Assembly: GCF_003287875.1 (NCBI RefSeq)
Contig: NZ_QMKK01000054.1
Location: 372,001-436,000, forward strand
DNA length: 64,000 nt
Source: Martinezella tropici
GTDB taxonomy: Bacteria > Pseudomonadota > Alphaproteobacteria > Rhizobiales > Rhizobiaceae
Direction of reading: 5' to 3'
The notes beneath the pieces were generated by a model that was not told the origin of the DNA, searched no databases, and saw only the letters and a program-made list of their open reading frames with translations. Position numbers and translations under genes: made by a program. Shown piece by piece: positions 53,515 to 61,894 of this stretch. The stretch's first letter is position 1. Each line of letters starts with the position of its first letter.

Positions 53515-53779
53515 GATTGCCTCCTCGCGCTTCGAACGTTGATGAGGAGCGGGTGTTTTTCATCCGCTCCCAGGGGTAACGCTTAAGGCGCGATAATCGG
53601 CTGTGCCTTCAGGTCAGGCTCTGCCACTTCCGCACCGGCAACAGGCTATCATGTTCGAACCAGGATTTGGGAGCGGATACTCCGGCCGCCTGCCGACGGC
53701 CAAGCCTGAAACGGAATTCCATCCAGCGGCGGCCGTCCGATGAACGGATGGTTGCGACGAGGCGGCCGGTCTTGAGCGT
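53515..53779. other. Intergenic region with a short open frame in register with the AraC gene
   Basis: The 265 bases between gabD and the leftward AraC gene hold no complete gene. Directly after the AraC stop, the same frame stays open for 50-odd codons, reading KTGRLVATIRSSDGRRWMEF and later SWFEHDSLLPVRKW, before a TGA. It has no start and no recognised family. It may be a remnant of a neighbouring gene or chance. Confidence 0.35.
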
Positions 53780-54604
53780 TCAGCTCCTCCTGAACCGCGA
53801 GCGAAATTCGCGCGGCGTGCAGTTTTCCCGCTCGTGAAACAGCCGGGAGAAGTAGAACGCATCGTCAATGCCGACCTTGGCGGCGATGACCTCGATCTTG
53901 TCGTCCGTCGTTGCCAGGAGTTCCTTGGCATGATCCATGCGCACCCTAAGCTGAAAGCCTTTCGGCGGCAGCCCGACCTCCCTTGCGATCTTTCTGCGGA
54001 GTGTCGCGGGCAACATTCCATATTCGGCGGCGAAGGCGGCGATATCGAGCGGTTGCATCGCCCTGCGCCGAAGCGCCTCGACGATTTCGGCCATATCCGC
54101 TCCTTCCTGAAGGGAAGGCGTGGTCTGGCAGGCCTTTCGCGCCGCCAGGACAACGATCTGGTGGAGCGAAGCGGCCGCCGAGGCTCTCGCAAGGTTCGAA
54201 TCCGCGAGCAGATCGCCGTGAATGCCGCCGAAAAGGCGCTGGATGCGATCGAGATTGCGCAGATTGATGAGCGGATCCTGCTCGCTGATGAGGCGCAGCC
54301 TCAGAAAGTCCCGCACCAGAGAGCCCTCGAAAAGCGCCCATCGCTCGTTCCAGCCATCAGCATCCGGGCCGTATGAGTGCTGGCGGTTTGGAAAGAGCCA
54401 GAAGAGGGCCGGGCCTTTCACGCTCCGGCGACCGCAAGCCTCGGTCTCGAGAAAGCCCTGGCCATTCTCTACGAGGACGACCGCATAGCACGGCAGCTTC
54501 CGTCCTTTGACGGCGTGCATTGCATGCTGTCTTCCACTGCCGGTGATAGCTAGCCCGCTGGCGGCCGCGAGTGATGATCGGTAGACGGCTTCCGTCGGTC
54601 TCAT
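53780..54604 (-). CDS. AraC-family transcription regulator
   Basis: A 274-residue regulator with an N-terminal cupin-like sensor (HAVKGRKLPCYAVVLVENGQGFLET) and a C-terminal AraC domain (about 175-270): PLDIAAFAAEYGMLPATLRRKIARE and IEVIAAKVGIDDAFYFSRLFHERENCTPREFR. It is divergent from the phytanoyl-CoA-dioxygenase-like gene across about 97 bp and is likely its activator. The ligand is unknown. Confidence 0.88.
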   Translation of the reverse strand: MRPTEAVYRSSLAAASGLAITGSGRQHAMHAVKGRKLPCYAVVLVENGQGFLETEACGRRSVKGPALFWLFPNRQHSYGPDADGWNERWALFEGSLVRDFLRLRLISEQDPLINLRNLDRIQRLFGGIHGDLLADSNLARASAAASLHQIVVLAARKACQTTPSLQEGADMAEIVEALRRRAMQPLDIAAFAAEYGMLPATLRRKIAREVGLPPKGFQLRVRMDHAKELLATTDDKIEVIAAKVGIDDAFYFSRLFHERENCTPREFRSRFRRS

Positions 54605-54701
54605 GATGAGCGAAAAGTCCAGTATGATTTCCGTCCATGTAATGGAACATCACTGACTGCTAGATTCAATGGGCAATCACATCGAGCGATAGGCGAATGA
54701 A

Positions 54702-55631
54702 ATGTCTATTTCCATGCAGGCCGTGCAATCCGGCGAGCGCGAGCTCAATCTTGTCGCCAACGGAAAGGTTCTTTCCACCGCACCCGATCGGCTCGGCTAT
54801 CTGACGCCGACTGATCCGGGCATCGGCGTTCAGGCAATCCGCAGCCTTTATGAAGAGAATGGCTATGTGTGGCTCAAGGGTTTCCTGCCGCGCAAAGACG
54901 TCATCGACTTTCGCGGCTGGGTTTTCGGTCATCTGGCGGCGACGGGGCTGATCGAGAAGGGAACGGATCCGAGGGATGGCATCGCGTCCGCTGTGGCGCC
55001 CGAAGGCGGTGATGTCGATCGCTGCCTGATGTCGCTGGTCCGTTCGGTCGCTTATGAGGGCTTCTGCGCGCAGCCTCGCATGTCGCGTTTCATGGACGAA
55101 TTCCTGTCGGGCATTTCCTATCTGCACAAGCGCAAGATCATGCGCCATGTCCGGCCGGGAACGACGACGGCAACGCCTGCCCATTATGATCTCGTCTATC
55201 TGCGTGGCGGAACGAGCCGGATCGTGACGGCATGGATACCGATCGGCGATATCCCGATGGAAATGGGCGGCCTTGCCTATCTGGAGGGATCGCATGCCAT
55301 CGGCGTCAAGATGGAGCGTGAGTTCAGCGAGCGGAACAAGGATCTCGGTCCCGAGGAGCGCGTGAGCGCCTATAACCGCAACATGACGGAGGGCGGCTGG
55401 GTTTCGAAGGATCTGCCCGAGATGGCGAAACGTTTCGATACGCGCTGGCTGGTCGCCGACTATGAGGCCGGCGACGTCATGCTCCATTCGCCCTTCATGA
55501 TTCACGCCTCGACCACCAACCAGGACAGACGGCAACGGCTGCGTCTCTCCACCGACATCCGGTATCAGAATGTCGAGGACGAGATTGATATCAGATGGAA
55601 CAACCATTGGACGCTCGGCGACATGCTGTGA
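54702..55631 (+). CDS. Phytanoyl-CoA dioxygenase family oxygenase
   Basis: A 309-residue 2-oxoglutarate/Fe(II) oxygenase of the PhyH family. The iron ligands are His and Asp in PAHYDLVYLRGG (near residues 160-162) and a distal His in FMIHASTTN (near 268). The Arg in RLRLSTDIRYQ binds 2-oxoglutarate. IPMEMGGLAYLEGSHAIG is typical of PhyH proteins. Its divergent AraC regulator suggests inducible breakdown of a specific small molecule. The true substrate is unknown; phytanoyl-CoA is only the family name. Confidence 0.87.
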   Translation: MSISMQAVQSGERELNLVANGKVLSTAPDRLGYLTPTDPGIGVQAIRSLYEENGYVWLKGFLPRKDVIDFRGWVFGHLAATGLIEKGTDPRDGIASAVAPEGGDVDRCLMSLVRSVAYEGFCAQPRMSRFMDEFLSGISYLHKRKIMRHVRPGTTTATPAHYDLVYLRGGTSRIVTAWIPIGDIPMEMGGLAYLEGSHAIGVKMEREFSERNKDLGPEERVSAYNRNMTEGGWVSKDLPEMAKRFDTRWLVADYEAGDVMLHSPFMIHASTTNQDRRQRLRLSTDIRYQNVEDEIDIRWNNHWTLGDML

Positions 55632-55692
55632 TCATGTCACCGGCGGCTTGCCGTTCACTGCCAAAGTCAAAGTGCAGACCGGGTAGCGTGCC

Positions 55693-56457
55693 TCACTCGT
55701 GACGGCCGAGGATGCGCTCGATTTCCTCGATCCGGTCGCGGCGACGCTTCAGGCGTTTGCCGATACGGCCGAACCAGCGTTTACGCTTCGTCGCCTCGCG
55801 GCTTGCCTGCAGCTGCTCGATGAAGATTTCGCTCGCAGGCTCATTTTCGAGCCGATCGAATATCCAGCAGAAGGACACGGGCAATTTCACGACTTTGAAT
55901 TGCGGGTTCGGAGTTGCGGCATCTTCGGCAATGATCTGCTGGAGAACGAGCTGGTCCCACATGTCGGGCTTGGCAAGACATCCTTCCTGCCAGAGCTCGA
56001 TGAGCCGCGCCGCCCCGGGCGTATCGTTGATGAGGATCGTCGCGCTGATGAGGCGCGCATTGCCTTCGTAATAGACCGCAAGGTCGCATTCGAGCTTACG
56101 AAGTTCCGGCCAGGGATTGCGATGGAAGACCGCGTCGACGTCGACGTACAGTATGGGTCCGCGCAGCCTTGCCCTCTCCTGCAGCAGGAAACCGGGTTTC
56201 AGGCCGGCATTCAATACCCAGCTACCAGCGCTGGGCACTGGCGTCGCCTGAACGCTCAGTCCGATACGCTTGGCGGAGTGGACCATGCGATCCTTCTCAT
56301 GTTCGTAAAAACTGCCTTCCGTGAAGAAAGCGACGATCGGGCCATCGGCGATGGTTGACGTGGATCTGCGTTCGGCCAGATCTTGTTCTGCTGGAAATGG
56401 CACAATCAATGCACGCTGCTGCGCCGTCCAGGGGCGGATTTTACTGAGGATATTCAA
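55693..56457 (-). CDS. Putative nucleotide-sugar transferase with DxD motif
   Basis: A 254-residue cytoplasmic protein. IVAFFTEGSFYEHEKDRM and GPILYVDVDAVFHRNPWPELRKL carry a DxD metal-binding site near residue 128. GNARLISATILINDTPGAARLIELW and DMWDQLVLQQIIAED resemble GT-A nucleotide-diphospho-sugar transferases. The last 35 residues are basic. I cannot name a donor or acceptor. It converges on the phytanoyl-dioxygenase gene and is probably monocistronic. Confidence 0.75.
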   Translation of the reverse strand: MNILSKIRPWTAQQRALIVPFPAEQDLAERRSTSTIADGPIVAFFTEGSFYEHEKDRMVHSAKRIGLSVQATPVPSAGSWVLNAGLKPGFLLQERARLRGPILYVDVDAVFHRNPWPELRKLECDLAVYYEGNARLISATILINDTPGAARLIELWQEGCLAKPDMWDQLVLQQIIAEDAATPNPQFKVVKLPVSFCWIFDRLENEPASEIFIEQLQASREATKRKRWFGRIGKRLKRRRDRIEEIERILGRHE

Positions 56458-56635
56458 GAGGCACCTTCAGAGTTGGTGGATTTCAATCGGATATCCGCCA
56501 CCACAGCCCCCGGGGCGTTGCAGACAAGATTGAAGTTGAGATGAATTGAGCGCTTTGCCCGACCATTTTTGGAAACATCGCCTCCGGCATCCATACCGGA
56601 TTGGCAAACTGTTTGATCTTCGCTAATCGATTGTC

Positions 56636-56803
56636 ATGTCCGATAATGTCATCAAGTTTGAACGTCGTCCTAAGCCAAAGCCGCCGAGGCAAACGCCCCC
56701 TTGGCTCAAGCGTTTGCTGGCGATCCTGGCCGTCATCGCATTTTTCGTAGCAGCCTTTGCTTATTTCACGCTGAAGAGCGGCGCGTCCGGGCCGACTTTT
56801 TGA
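56636..56803 (+). CDS. 55-residue single-pass membrane protein
   Basis: A short frame ATG 56636 to TGA 56803. The product begins MSDNVIKFERRPKPKPPRQT, then a basic WLKRLL, a hydrophobic helix LAILAVIAFFVAAFAYFTL and a short polar end. A proline- and lysine-rich cytoplasmic N-tail before one helix is common for small rhizobial membrane proteins. No strong ribosome site is visible. Function unknown. Confidence 0.7.
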   Translation: MSDNVIKFERRPKPKPPRQTPPWLKRLLAILAVIAFFVAAFAYFTLKSGASGPTF

Positions 56804-57056
56804 TCATCTTACGATCTATGCGATCTCGAGCCGATTTCTTGATCGTCGTGGGAGCCGTCGCTTGATTGCAGAGCAAGCGCTGCGTAGCGGCCTGCAAGAT
56901 TTTTCGTTGCCGACGAAGGGAAGTTTATTCCGCTATTTCAGGGCGTTGGCGAGAGTATCTCGTGCCTGCATAGCCCGGCCGCGGGTGGAAGTTTATCCTC
57001 GAGTTGCTATATTTCAGGGATGTTCATGGTCTGGCAAACAGGAAGAGGAGCAGGAC

Positions 57057-57281
57057 ATGACATTGACCTCGCAAGACGTCACCTCCGTACTCGGCCCTGT
57101 GGACGAGACCCTTATCGCCGAAATTGTTGCAACAGGCGCAACGCCGACGGAACTATCCGAGGCTTGGGCCTGGGTAAACAGCGATGAGGCTTTGATCGGC
57201 GAAGGCCGCCATCTGCCTGCCGGTAATGTGGCAGTCTTGGTGGATCTGCTTTCGGCCGATGAAGAGGAATGGGAAGAATAG
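57057..57281 (+). CDS. Small acidic protein of unknown function
   Basis: A 74-residue acidic protein starting MTLTSQDVTSVLGPVDETLI and ending in DEEEWEE. The ATG at 57057 has GAGGAG upstream; the longer in-frame start 65 codons earlier lies in non-homologous sequence. ATGATPTELSEAWAWVNSDEALIGEGRHLP looks helical. I recognise no named family. Convergent with the PPOX-like gene. Confidence 0.7.
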   Translation: MTLTSQDVTSVLGPVDETLIAEIVATGATPTELSEAWAWVNSDEALIGEGRHLPAGNVAVLVDLLSADEEEWEE

Positions 57282-57364
57282 GAGTTCATGCCATCCGGCC
57301 CGGGCTCTGGTGCGAGCCATGCCGCCCCGGTTGGCGCGGCATGGCTCGCAGTGATCCATCGCCT

Positions 57365-57841
57365 CTAAAGCTCGACTTTCACGTTCTCGCCCATGTCGGG
57401 CTTTGAATTTGAAACGGCGGCAGCGGCCATCTTGATGTAGCTGATGATCGTCCCGGGACTGTCCCAGTATTCGGCGAAAGAAGGGGTCACCTTCAAGACG
57501 CGGATGGAGGGATCGTCGACGCTGTGCCAGCGGGCCTTCGCACCCGTCGTCCAGAGATCCTCCACTCGTTCGCGGTCGTTGCTGACTTCCGCCGTACCGG
57601 ATATCGAGACATATTTCTGGCCTTTCGTGTCGGCGAAGGCCAGGCAGACGTTCGGCCAGCGGGCGATCTCCTCATCCTTGTGGCCGGCGACATCCGTCAG
57701 AAAATAAATCGCATTCTCGATCGGTTCGGGATGTGCGGCCATCGGTCGGGCGCGCAGGCTGCCGGAGGTTTGAGTGGTCAGCATGCAGACGCCGATCTTC
57801 TCGACCAGTTCCCAAACGCGGGCGTTCTCATCGATATCCAT
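57365..57841 (-). CDS. PPOX/FMN-binding split-barrel protein (general stress protein 26 type)
   Basis: A 158-residue pyridoxamine-5'-phosphate-oxidase-like flavin-binding protein. VWELVEKIGVCMLTTQTSGSLRARPMA is the N-terminal split-barrel module; AIYFLTDVAGHKDEEIARWPNVCLAFAD and KYVSISGTAEVSNDRERVEDLW follow in the GSP26 order. AAGGAG precedes the ATG at 57841. Proteins of this type bind FMN/FAD and are induced by stress; catalytic activity is usually unknown. The next upstream gene is a hydrophilic stress-like protein 61 bp away, possibly in one transcript. Confidence 0.85.
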   Translation of the reverse strand: MDIDENARVWELVEKIGVCMLTTQTSGSLRARPMAAHPEPIENAIYFLTDVAGHKDEEIARWPNVCLAFADTKGQKYVSISGTAEVSNDRERVEDLWTTGAKARWHSVDDPSIRVLKVTPSFAEYWDSPGTIISYIKMAAAAVSNSKPDMGENVKVEL

Positions 57842-57902
57842 AATGGCGATCTCCTTGAGTTTACTTTTAGCGTGGGTGGAGGATAGGCGCCCCGGCGCAA
57901 TC

Positions 57903-58169
57903 TCAGGGCTGCTCGCGGGTGCCCGGTGACGCCTCGCGCTCGTCTGCGTCTTCAAGATCGCTTTTCACGATGAAGGCATCGTCGTGCTGACGCACCGCCT
58001 CCTTCGTGGCCTCGATATTGGGCAGGTCGTCGGGACCGCGCTCTTTGGCGTGCTCCGACGCGGCGTCGAGTTCACCTTTGGTCTGATTGGCTGCCGCAGG
58101 CCGGTGGCTGCGAGAGCCTGTATTGCGTTCAGCCGTTGTTTGGCTGTTTTCTCGTCGCGAATCCGTCAT
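57903..58169 (-). CDS. Hydrophilic, probably disordered small protein
   Basis: An 88-residue protein starting MTDSRRENSQTTAERNTGSR, rich in Asp, Glu, Arg, Ser and Ala, and almost without hydrophobic residues. AAGG precedes the ATG at 58169. Such proteins in rhizobia are often stress-induced. No named domain. It lies just before the PPOX-like gene on the same strand. Confidence 0.65.
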   Translation of the reverse strand: MTDSRRENSQTTAERNTGSRSHRPAAANQTKGELDAASEHAKERGPDDLPNIEATKEAVRQHDDAFIVKSDLEDADEREASPGTREQP

Positions 58170-58484
58170 GTCGATTACCTTATTCGTCTGATTTGCAAGA
58201 GCTCGCGTCATTTCAAATGCAGCGCGGCCGAAATCTTCCCGGATGAAAGGTGTCCGGCCACACCAATCGAACCGTGCGACGGCCACAATGTTCCGCATTG
58301 GCGAGGGCGATGCCTTTCTTCGCGGCTAATGAAGGTCCCATCTCCTATCGGCGAGATCACGATTTGGCCGATATCGGGTCGAACGAGGGAACCTTGAACC
58401 CGAATTTGCGTCTTCCTACGTGAGGAGTAATCGAGGCTTCATGAGCTCGGTTGCCATCACGTCTATGAAGAGTGAGTAATCAAA
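58170..58484. other. Intergenic region, no supported gene
   Basis: About 315 bases between two divergent small genes. A 12-codon frame (ATG 58441, product starts MSSVAITSMKSE) stands just before the gene at 58485, preceded by GAGGAG, but no conservation can be tested. A GGAAC at 58388 is not followed at the correct spacing by a GTT/TT -10 of the RpoE2/EcfG type. Confidence 0.45.
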
Positions 58485-58775
58485 ATGGAAGATAAAACCA
58501 AAACCATCGAAGACCTCAGCATCGAAGAGCGCGAGGAAATTCTCATCAATGTCGCCCGAACGCTGGAAGGCACGGCGCTTGAGGCCCTTGTCGAGGGCAA
58601 CAAGCAGTTTGCGGCGCTTTCCACCAACATGGCGGAAGCAATCCGCGTCAATGCTGACGAACTGGCCCGCGACGATCCCGAACAAGCCGAGGAATTGCTG
58701 CAGCAGGCTGTCGCAATGATCTCGCAGTTCAATGCTACTCATCCTTACCGGTTGATCAGCACGGCTGTTCACTGA
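58485..58775 (+). CDS. Small helical protein of unknown function
   Basis: A 96-residue mostly helical protein: MEDKTKTIEDLSIEEREEIL at the start, ALVEGNKQFAALSTNMAEAIRVN in the middle and PEQAEELLQQAVAMISQFNATHPYR near the end. No signal or membrane helix. I recognise no named family. It lies 52 bp before the DUF1269 membrane gene on the same strand, possibly co-transcribed. Confidence 0.7.
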   Translation: MEDKTKTIEDLSIEEREEILINVARTLEGTALEALVEGNKQFAALSTNMAEAIRVNADELARDDPEQAEELLQQAVAMISQFNATHPYRLISTAVH

Positions 58776-58827
58776 TCGGCTTGAAGACTCCAGTTCCCGT
58801 CTCGACACCCCGACCCGGAGAATTTCG

Positions 58828-59370
58828 ATGTCAGAACTCATAGTGCTCGGTTTCGATAATGCCGACAAAGCGGACGCGGTTCTCAACCGCCTCGTCCAGC
58901 TCGAGAAGGAATATCTGATCGACCTCGAAGATGCGGTCATTGCCGTCCGCGACGAGTCCGGCAAGGTTCGTCTGAAGCAGAGCGTCAATCTGACCGCGGC
59001 AGGCGCTGCAAGCGGCGGCCTTTCGGGCGCCCTGTGGGGATCGCTCGTTGGCCTGCTGTTTCTCAATCCCCTTGCCGGCCTTGTGGTCGGCGGTGCAATC
59101 GGTGCCGGTTCCGGTGCTCTCGCCGGATCGATGGCCGATTACGGCATCGACGACGGGCTCATCGAGAAGCTTGCCGAGACCATTCCGGCGCAAAGCTCCG
59201 CGCTGTTCCTGCTGATCCGCAAGGTTCAGCCTGAGAAGGTGCTTGCCGAGTTCAAGGGCGAGCATGCAAGGCTGCTGCGCACCTCGCTTTCGCCCGAGCA
59301 GGAAGAACGCCTGCGGCAGGTTCTCGTCAGCGAGACGACTCCGACATCTGCGGCCTCCGCCACGGTTTGA
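58828..59370 (+). CDS. DUF1269 glycine-zipper membrane protein
   Basis: A 180-residue protein of the DUF1269 family. The N-terminal LIVLGFDNADKADAVLNRLVQLEKEYLIDLEDAVI is the soluble domain. GAASGGLSGALWGSLVGLLF and GLVVGGAIGAGSGALAGSMADYG form Gly-zipper helices that likely insert in a membrane. GGAG precedes the start. Related proteins are associated with stress, and no enzymatic function is known. A hairpin terminator follows. Confidence 0.87.
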   Translation: MSELIVLGFDNADKADAVLNRLVQLEKEYLIDLEDAVIAVRDESGKVRLKQSVNLTAAGAASGGLSGALWGSLVGLLFLNPLAGLVVGGAIGAGSGALAGSMADYGIDDGLIEKLAETIPAQSSALFLLIRKVQPEKVLAEFKGEHARLLRTSLSPEQEERLRQVLVSETTPTSAASATV

Positions 59371-59404
59371 GCTCAAAATCTGGTCTGTGACTATCGTCCA
59401 AGGA

Positions 59405-59429
59405 CCGTGCTTCCGGGTAGGAAGCACGG
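59405..59429 (+). terminator. Hairpin terminator candidate after DUF1269
   Basis: CCGTGCTTCC and GGAAGCACGG are perfect 10-bp arms with a GGGTA loop, 34 bp after the DUF1269 stop. The trailing sequence is not T-rich. Confidence 0.6.
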
Positions 59430-59603
59430 CAGAAGACGCGGAATGGGCCGGTGGTTGCCGTTGGGCAGGCACCTTCCATATTATGTCGAATGCCGCCATC
59501 GTGAGCGCCGGTTCGCCGGGCGATCGGCGGCATTGCATCAAAGGGGAGGGGCAAGACCCAAACGGCCATTGTCAGCATACGTTTCCAGACGAAAAGTTGC
59601 GCG

Positions 59604-60701
59604 ATGACCGAGCCCGCATCTCGCCAAAGCCAGCCTCCGTCAAAACCAAAAACATCCCTCGTTCAAACCCAGCGCGCAGCGGTGCAGGCGCTGCGGGTCA
59701 TGATCGCCTGCACGATCACCTATGCCATCTCCCAGCTTCTCCACCTTCAGCAAGGTTATTGGGCTGTCTTCACCGTGCTGATCGTCATGCAGGCTTCGGT
59801 GGGCGCGACGGCCGGCATGGCTGTCGATCGCTTGGTGGCGACGGTCGCCGGGGCGATACTTGGAGGCATGGCGGTATTCGTGGCACCGCAGGATCCGCTC
59901 GCCATCGGGATCGCGCTGATCTGTGTCGTCGGCTTTTCGAGCTTCGTGGCAGCGCGCCTGCCTCGCCTGCGCAATGCCGGGCTGACGGCGGCGATCGTCA
60001 TGCTCACTCATTCCGCCGCCGTTCCCGTCGAGATTTTCGTGATCGACCGCATTGCCGAGATTACGCTCGGCGGTGTCGTCGGCGTGCTCGCCAGCCTCTT
60101 CATCCTGCCGACGCGTTCGCGGACCGTGGTGCTCGATCGCTTCGGATCCGCCCTCGACCTCATGGCGCAGATATTGCGCACGCTTGCATCGGCGGTCGAA
60201 AAGGGCGAGCCGGTCTCCGCCTCGCAAGCCAATATCGCGCTGCGCCAATCCCTGATGGCGACGGAGGCGCTTTTGACCGACGCGCAGCGCGAACGCGCCT
60301 TCTGGCTGACGAGGCAGGGAATTTCAGAAGCCATCCCGCGCTCGCTCTGGCGAATTCGCAACGACATGACCTATGTCAGCCACATCGTGGAAACGCCTTT
60401 CCCGCCGGCGATCGTCGAAGCAATCGGGCCGCAGGCAGGGCAAGTGCTCGAGGCACAGGCCCGCTTCGCGGAAGCGTGCGGCCGGGCACTGCGTGACGGT
60501 GGCGAGATCGATCCAGAGATGCTTTCGGCCGGTGACGCGGCTTTCGAGGCCGCATTCAGCGCACTTCAGCGTTCCGAGGCGGCTCAATCGATGGATTTTA
60601 GCGAAACGGGCCGCCTATTCGGTCTCGATTTCACCTTGCGCCGCATACGTCAGAATTTTCTGGATCTTGCCGATCGCATTCGCGAGAGCAAGATCAGTTG
60701 A
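59604..60701 (+). CDS. FUSC-family membrane protein
   Basis: A 365-residue protein with a N-terminal membrane half (about six helices) and a helical soluble C-terminal half. QALRVMIACTITYAISQLLHLQQGYWAVFTVLIVMQ and GAILGGMAVFVAPQ match the FUSC (fusaric-acid-resistance/AaeB-like) pattern. Such proteins may export aromatic acids or serve in envelope functions. No membrane-fusion or outer-membrane partner lies beside it. It is likely monocistronic. Confidence 0.82.
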   Translation: MTEPASRQSQPPSKPKTSLVQTQRAAVQALRVMIACTITYAISQLLHLQQGYWAVFTVLIVMQASVGATAGMAVDRLVATVAGAILGGMAVFVAPQDPLAIGIALICVVGFSSFVAARLPRLRNAGLTAAIVMLTHSAAVPVEIFVIDRIAEITLGGVVGVLASLFILPTRSRTVVLDRFGSALDLMAQILRTLASAVEKGEPVSASQANIALRQSLMATEALLTDAQRERAFWLTRQGISEAIPRSLWRIRNDMTYVSHIVETPFPPAIVEAIGPQAGQVLEAQARFAEACGRALRDGGEIDPEMLSAGDAAFEAAFSALQRSEAAQSMDFSETGRLFGLDFTLRRIRQNFLDLADRIRESKIS

Positions 60702-60872
60702 AGCGGCGAACCGTGTACCGACCTATTTCGGGACGCGTTAGCTGGTCTTGCGATGTAATCATCCGGAACCGATCACGCAGCGGCGTTCGCCTTCGCTTGA
60801 AAAAGCGAACAGCCGGCCCCAACGATAGAGCCGGCCATTGAATCATCGGATCTTAACGATCCGGGATCGGGA

Positions 60873-61151
60873 TTACTTGTTGAGCGCATCCTTCAGCGCC
60901 TTGGCGGGCGTGAAGGCAAGCTTCTTCGATGCGGCAACCTTGATGGTTGCGCCCGTTCCCGGGTTGCGCGCTTCGCGCTCCGGAGTGTCCTTGACCTTGA
61001 ATTTGCCGAAGCCCGGAATCGAGGTTTCGGCGCCGGAGGTGGCGGCTCCGGTGATGGCTGCAAAGACGGCTTCTACGATTGCCTTGCTCTGGACTTTGGT
61101 GAGCTTATGCTCTGCGGCAATCTTATCTGCGATTTCATTGGTAGTGGTCAT
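60873..61151 (-). CDS. hupB: HU-family DNA-binding protein
   Basis: A 92-residue nucleoid protein. NEIADKIAAEHKLTKVQSKAIVEAVFAAI is the helical dimer part. IPGFGKFKVKDTPEREARNPGTGATIKV contains the DNA-arm signature (RNPxTG). A C-terminal KKLAFTPAKALKDALNK helix completes it. It compacts and bends DNA non-specifically. HU paralogues are common in rhizobia, so this may be one of several. Confidence 0.93.
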   Translation of the reverse strand: MTTTNEIADKIAAEHKLTKVQSKAIVEAVFAAITGAATSGAETSIPGFGKFKVKDTPEREARNPGTGATIKVAASKKLAFTPAKALKDALNK

Positions 61152-61494
61152 GAGGCTTCCCCCGCATTGATGACGCCGGAATCATTTCCATTGCCGGTGC
61201 CTATTGTCACGTGGGGTCCTGCCCGGAAAGGCCGAGAATGCCTGCATTTCCACAATTTCCGACGTATTGAAGCCATTTCGGACGCTTTCCGCGGGTGATT
61301 TTCCAGTTGAAGAACAGGCCAGCAGCCAGCAGGTGAGCGGTCGGCGGCATCCGGGGGCGCCTGCGAATCTGCTGAAAAGTCCGGAATCGGCGGCTCCAGC
61401 GCGCCTTTTCGCCATGCGGATCCGGCCTGTGGCGGCGTAATCGAGGCTGGTCTTTCGCAGGGAGGGCCTATAGAGGCTTGCTCACGATGAAGGA
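61152..61494. other. Intergenic region, HU promoter side
   Basis: About 340 bases between the HU gene and the small gene at 61495, transcribed divergently. I see no supported gene or clear operator. Promoters for both flanking genes must lie here. Confidence 0.5.
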
Positions 61495-61728
61495 ATGGGA
61501 CAGGCAATGGAACACGAGATCAAGATAGACAATCGTGGCGATTTCGGGCTTTGGGCGATCGAGGTCGCAAAGCAGATCATCAGCGATGAGGGCTTTGAGC
61601 TGGCAAGAGCCGCGCGTGACGGCACGGACGATGATGTCCGCGCCGCCGGCAATGCGCTCGGGCAGGCGATCACCAATGCGCTGATGGAAGTTTATGACGG
61701 TCTGACCGAAGGTGCGGATGAAGACTAG
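61495..61728 (+). CDS. Small acidic protein of unknown function
   Basis: A 77-residue protein, or 73 if it starts at the ATG at 61507, with HEIKIDNRGDFGLWAIEVAKQIISDEGFELARAAR and an acidic C-terminus ending GLTEGADED. Mostly helical, no signal peptide. I recognise no family. It is a single gene between HU and the Tim44-like gene. Confidence 0.7.
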   Translation: MGQAMEHEIKIDNRGDFGLWAIEVAKQIISDEGFELARAARDGTDDDVRAAGNALGQAITNALMEVYDGLTEGADED

Positions 61729-61894
61729 CATCGTCTCCGGAGGCTGCGGCCTGTCATCCGCATGCTCGCGCGATCGGCATGCTCAGGATTGAGCTTTTCA
61801 AGCTGCACCAACTTAAAATCGCACCTTACAATCATGAGCCGGCATCCCCATATAGAGGGCAAATTCGTCTTTCTGCCCTATGACAGGAGAGCCA

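Noticed and set aside
58388-58414. RpoE2/EcfG-type promoter (GGAAC ... TT)
   Set aside because: The spacing to the TT is one base too long and the -10 lacks GTT.
59243-60496. 417-codon forward frame overlapping the FUSC gene
   Set aside because: It is a GC-rich shadow frame; the FUSC frame has clear membrane helices and family motifs.
60812-60835. GCCGGC pair as HU terminator
   Set aside because: Only six paired bases and no T-run; self-palindromic GCCGGC is common in GC-rich DNA.
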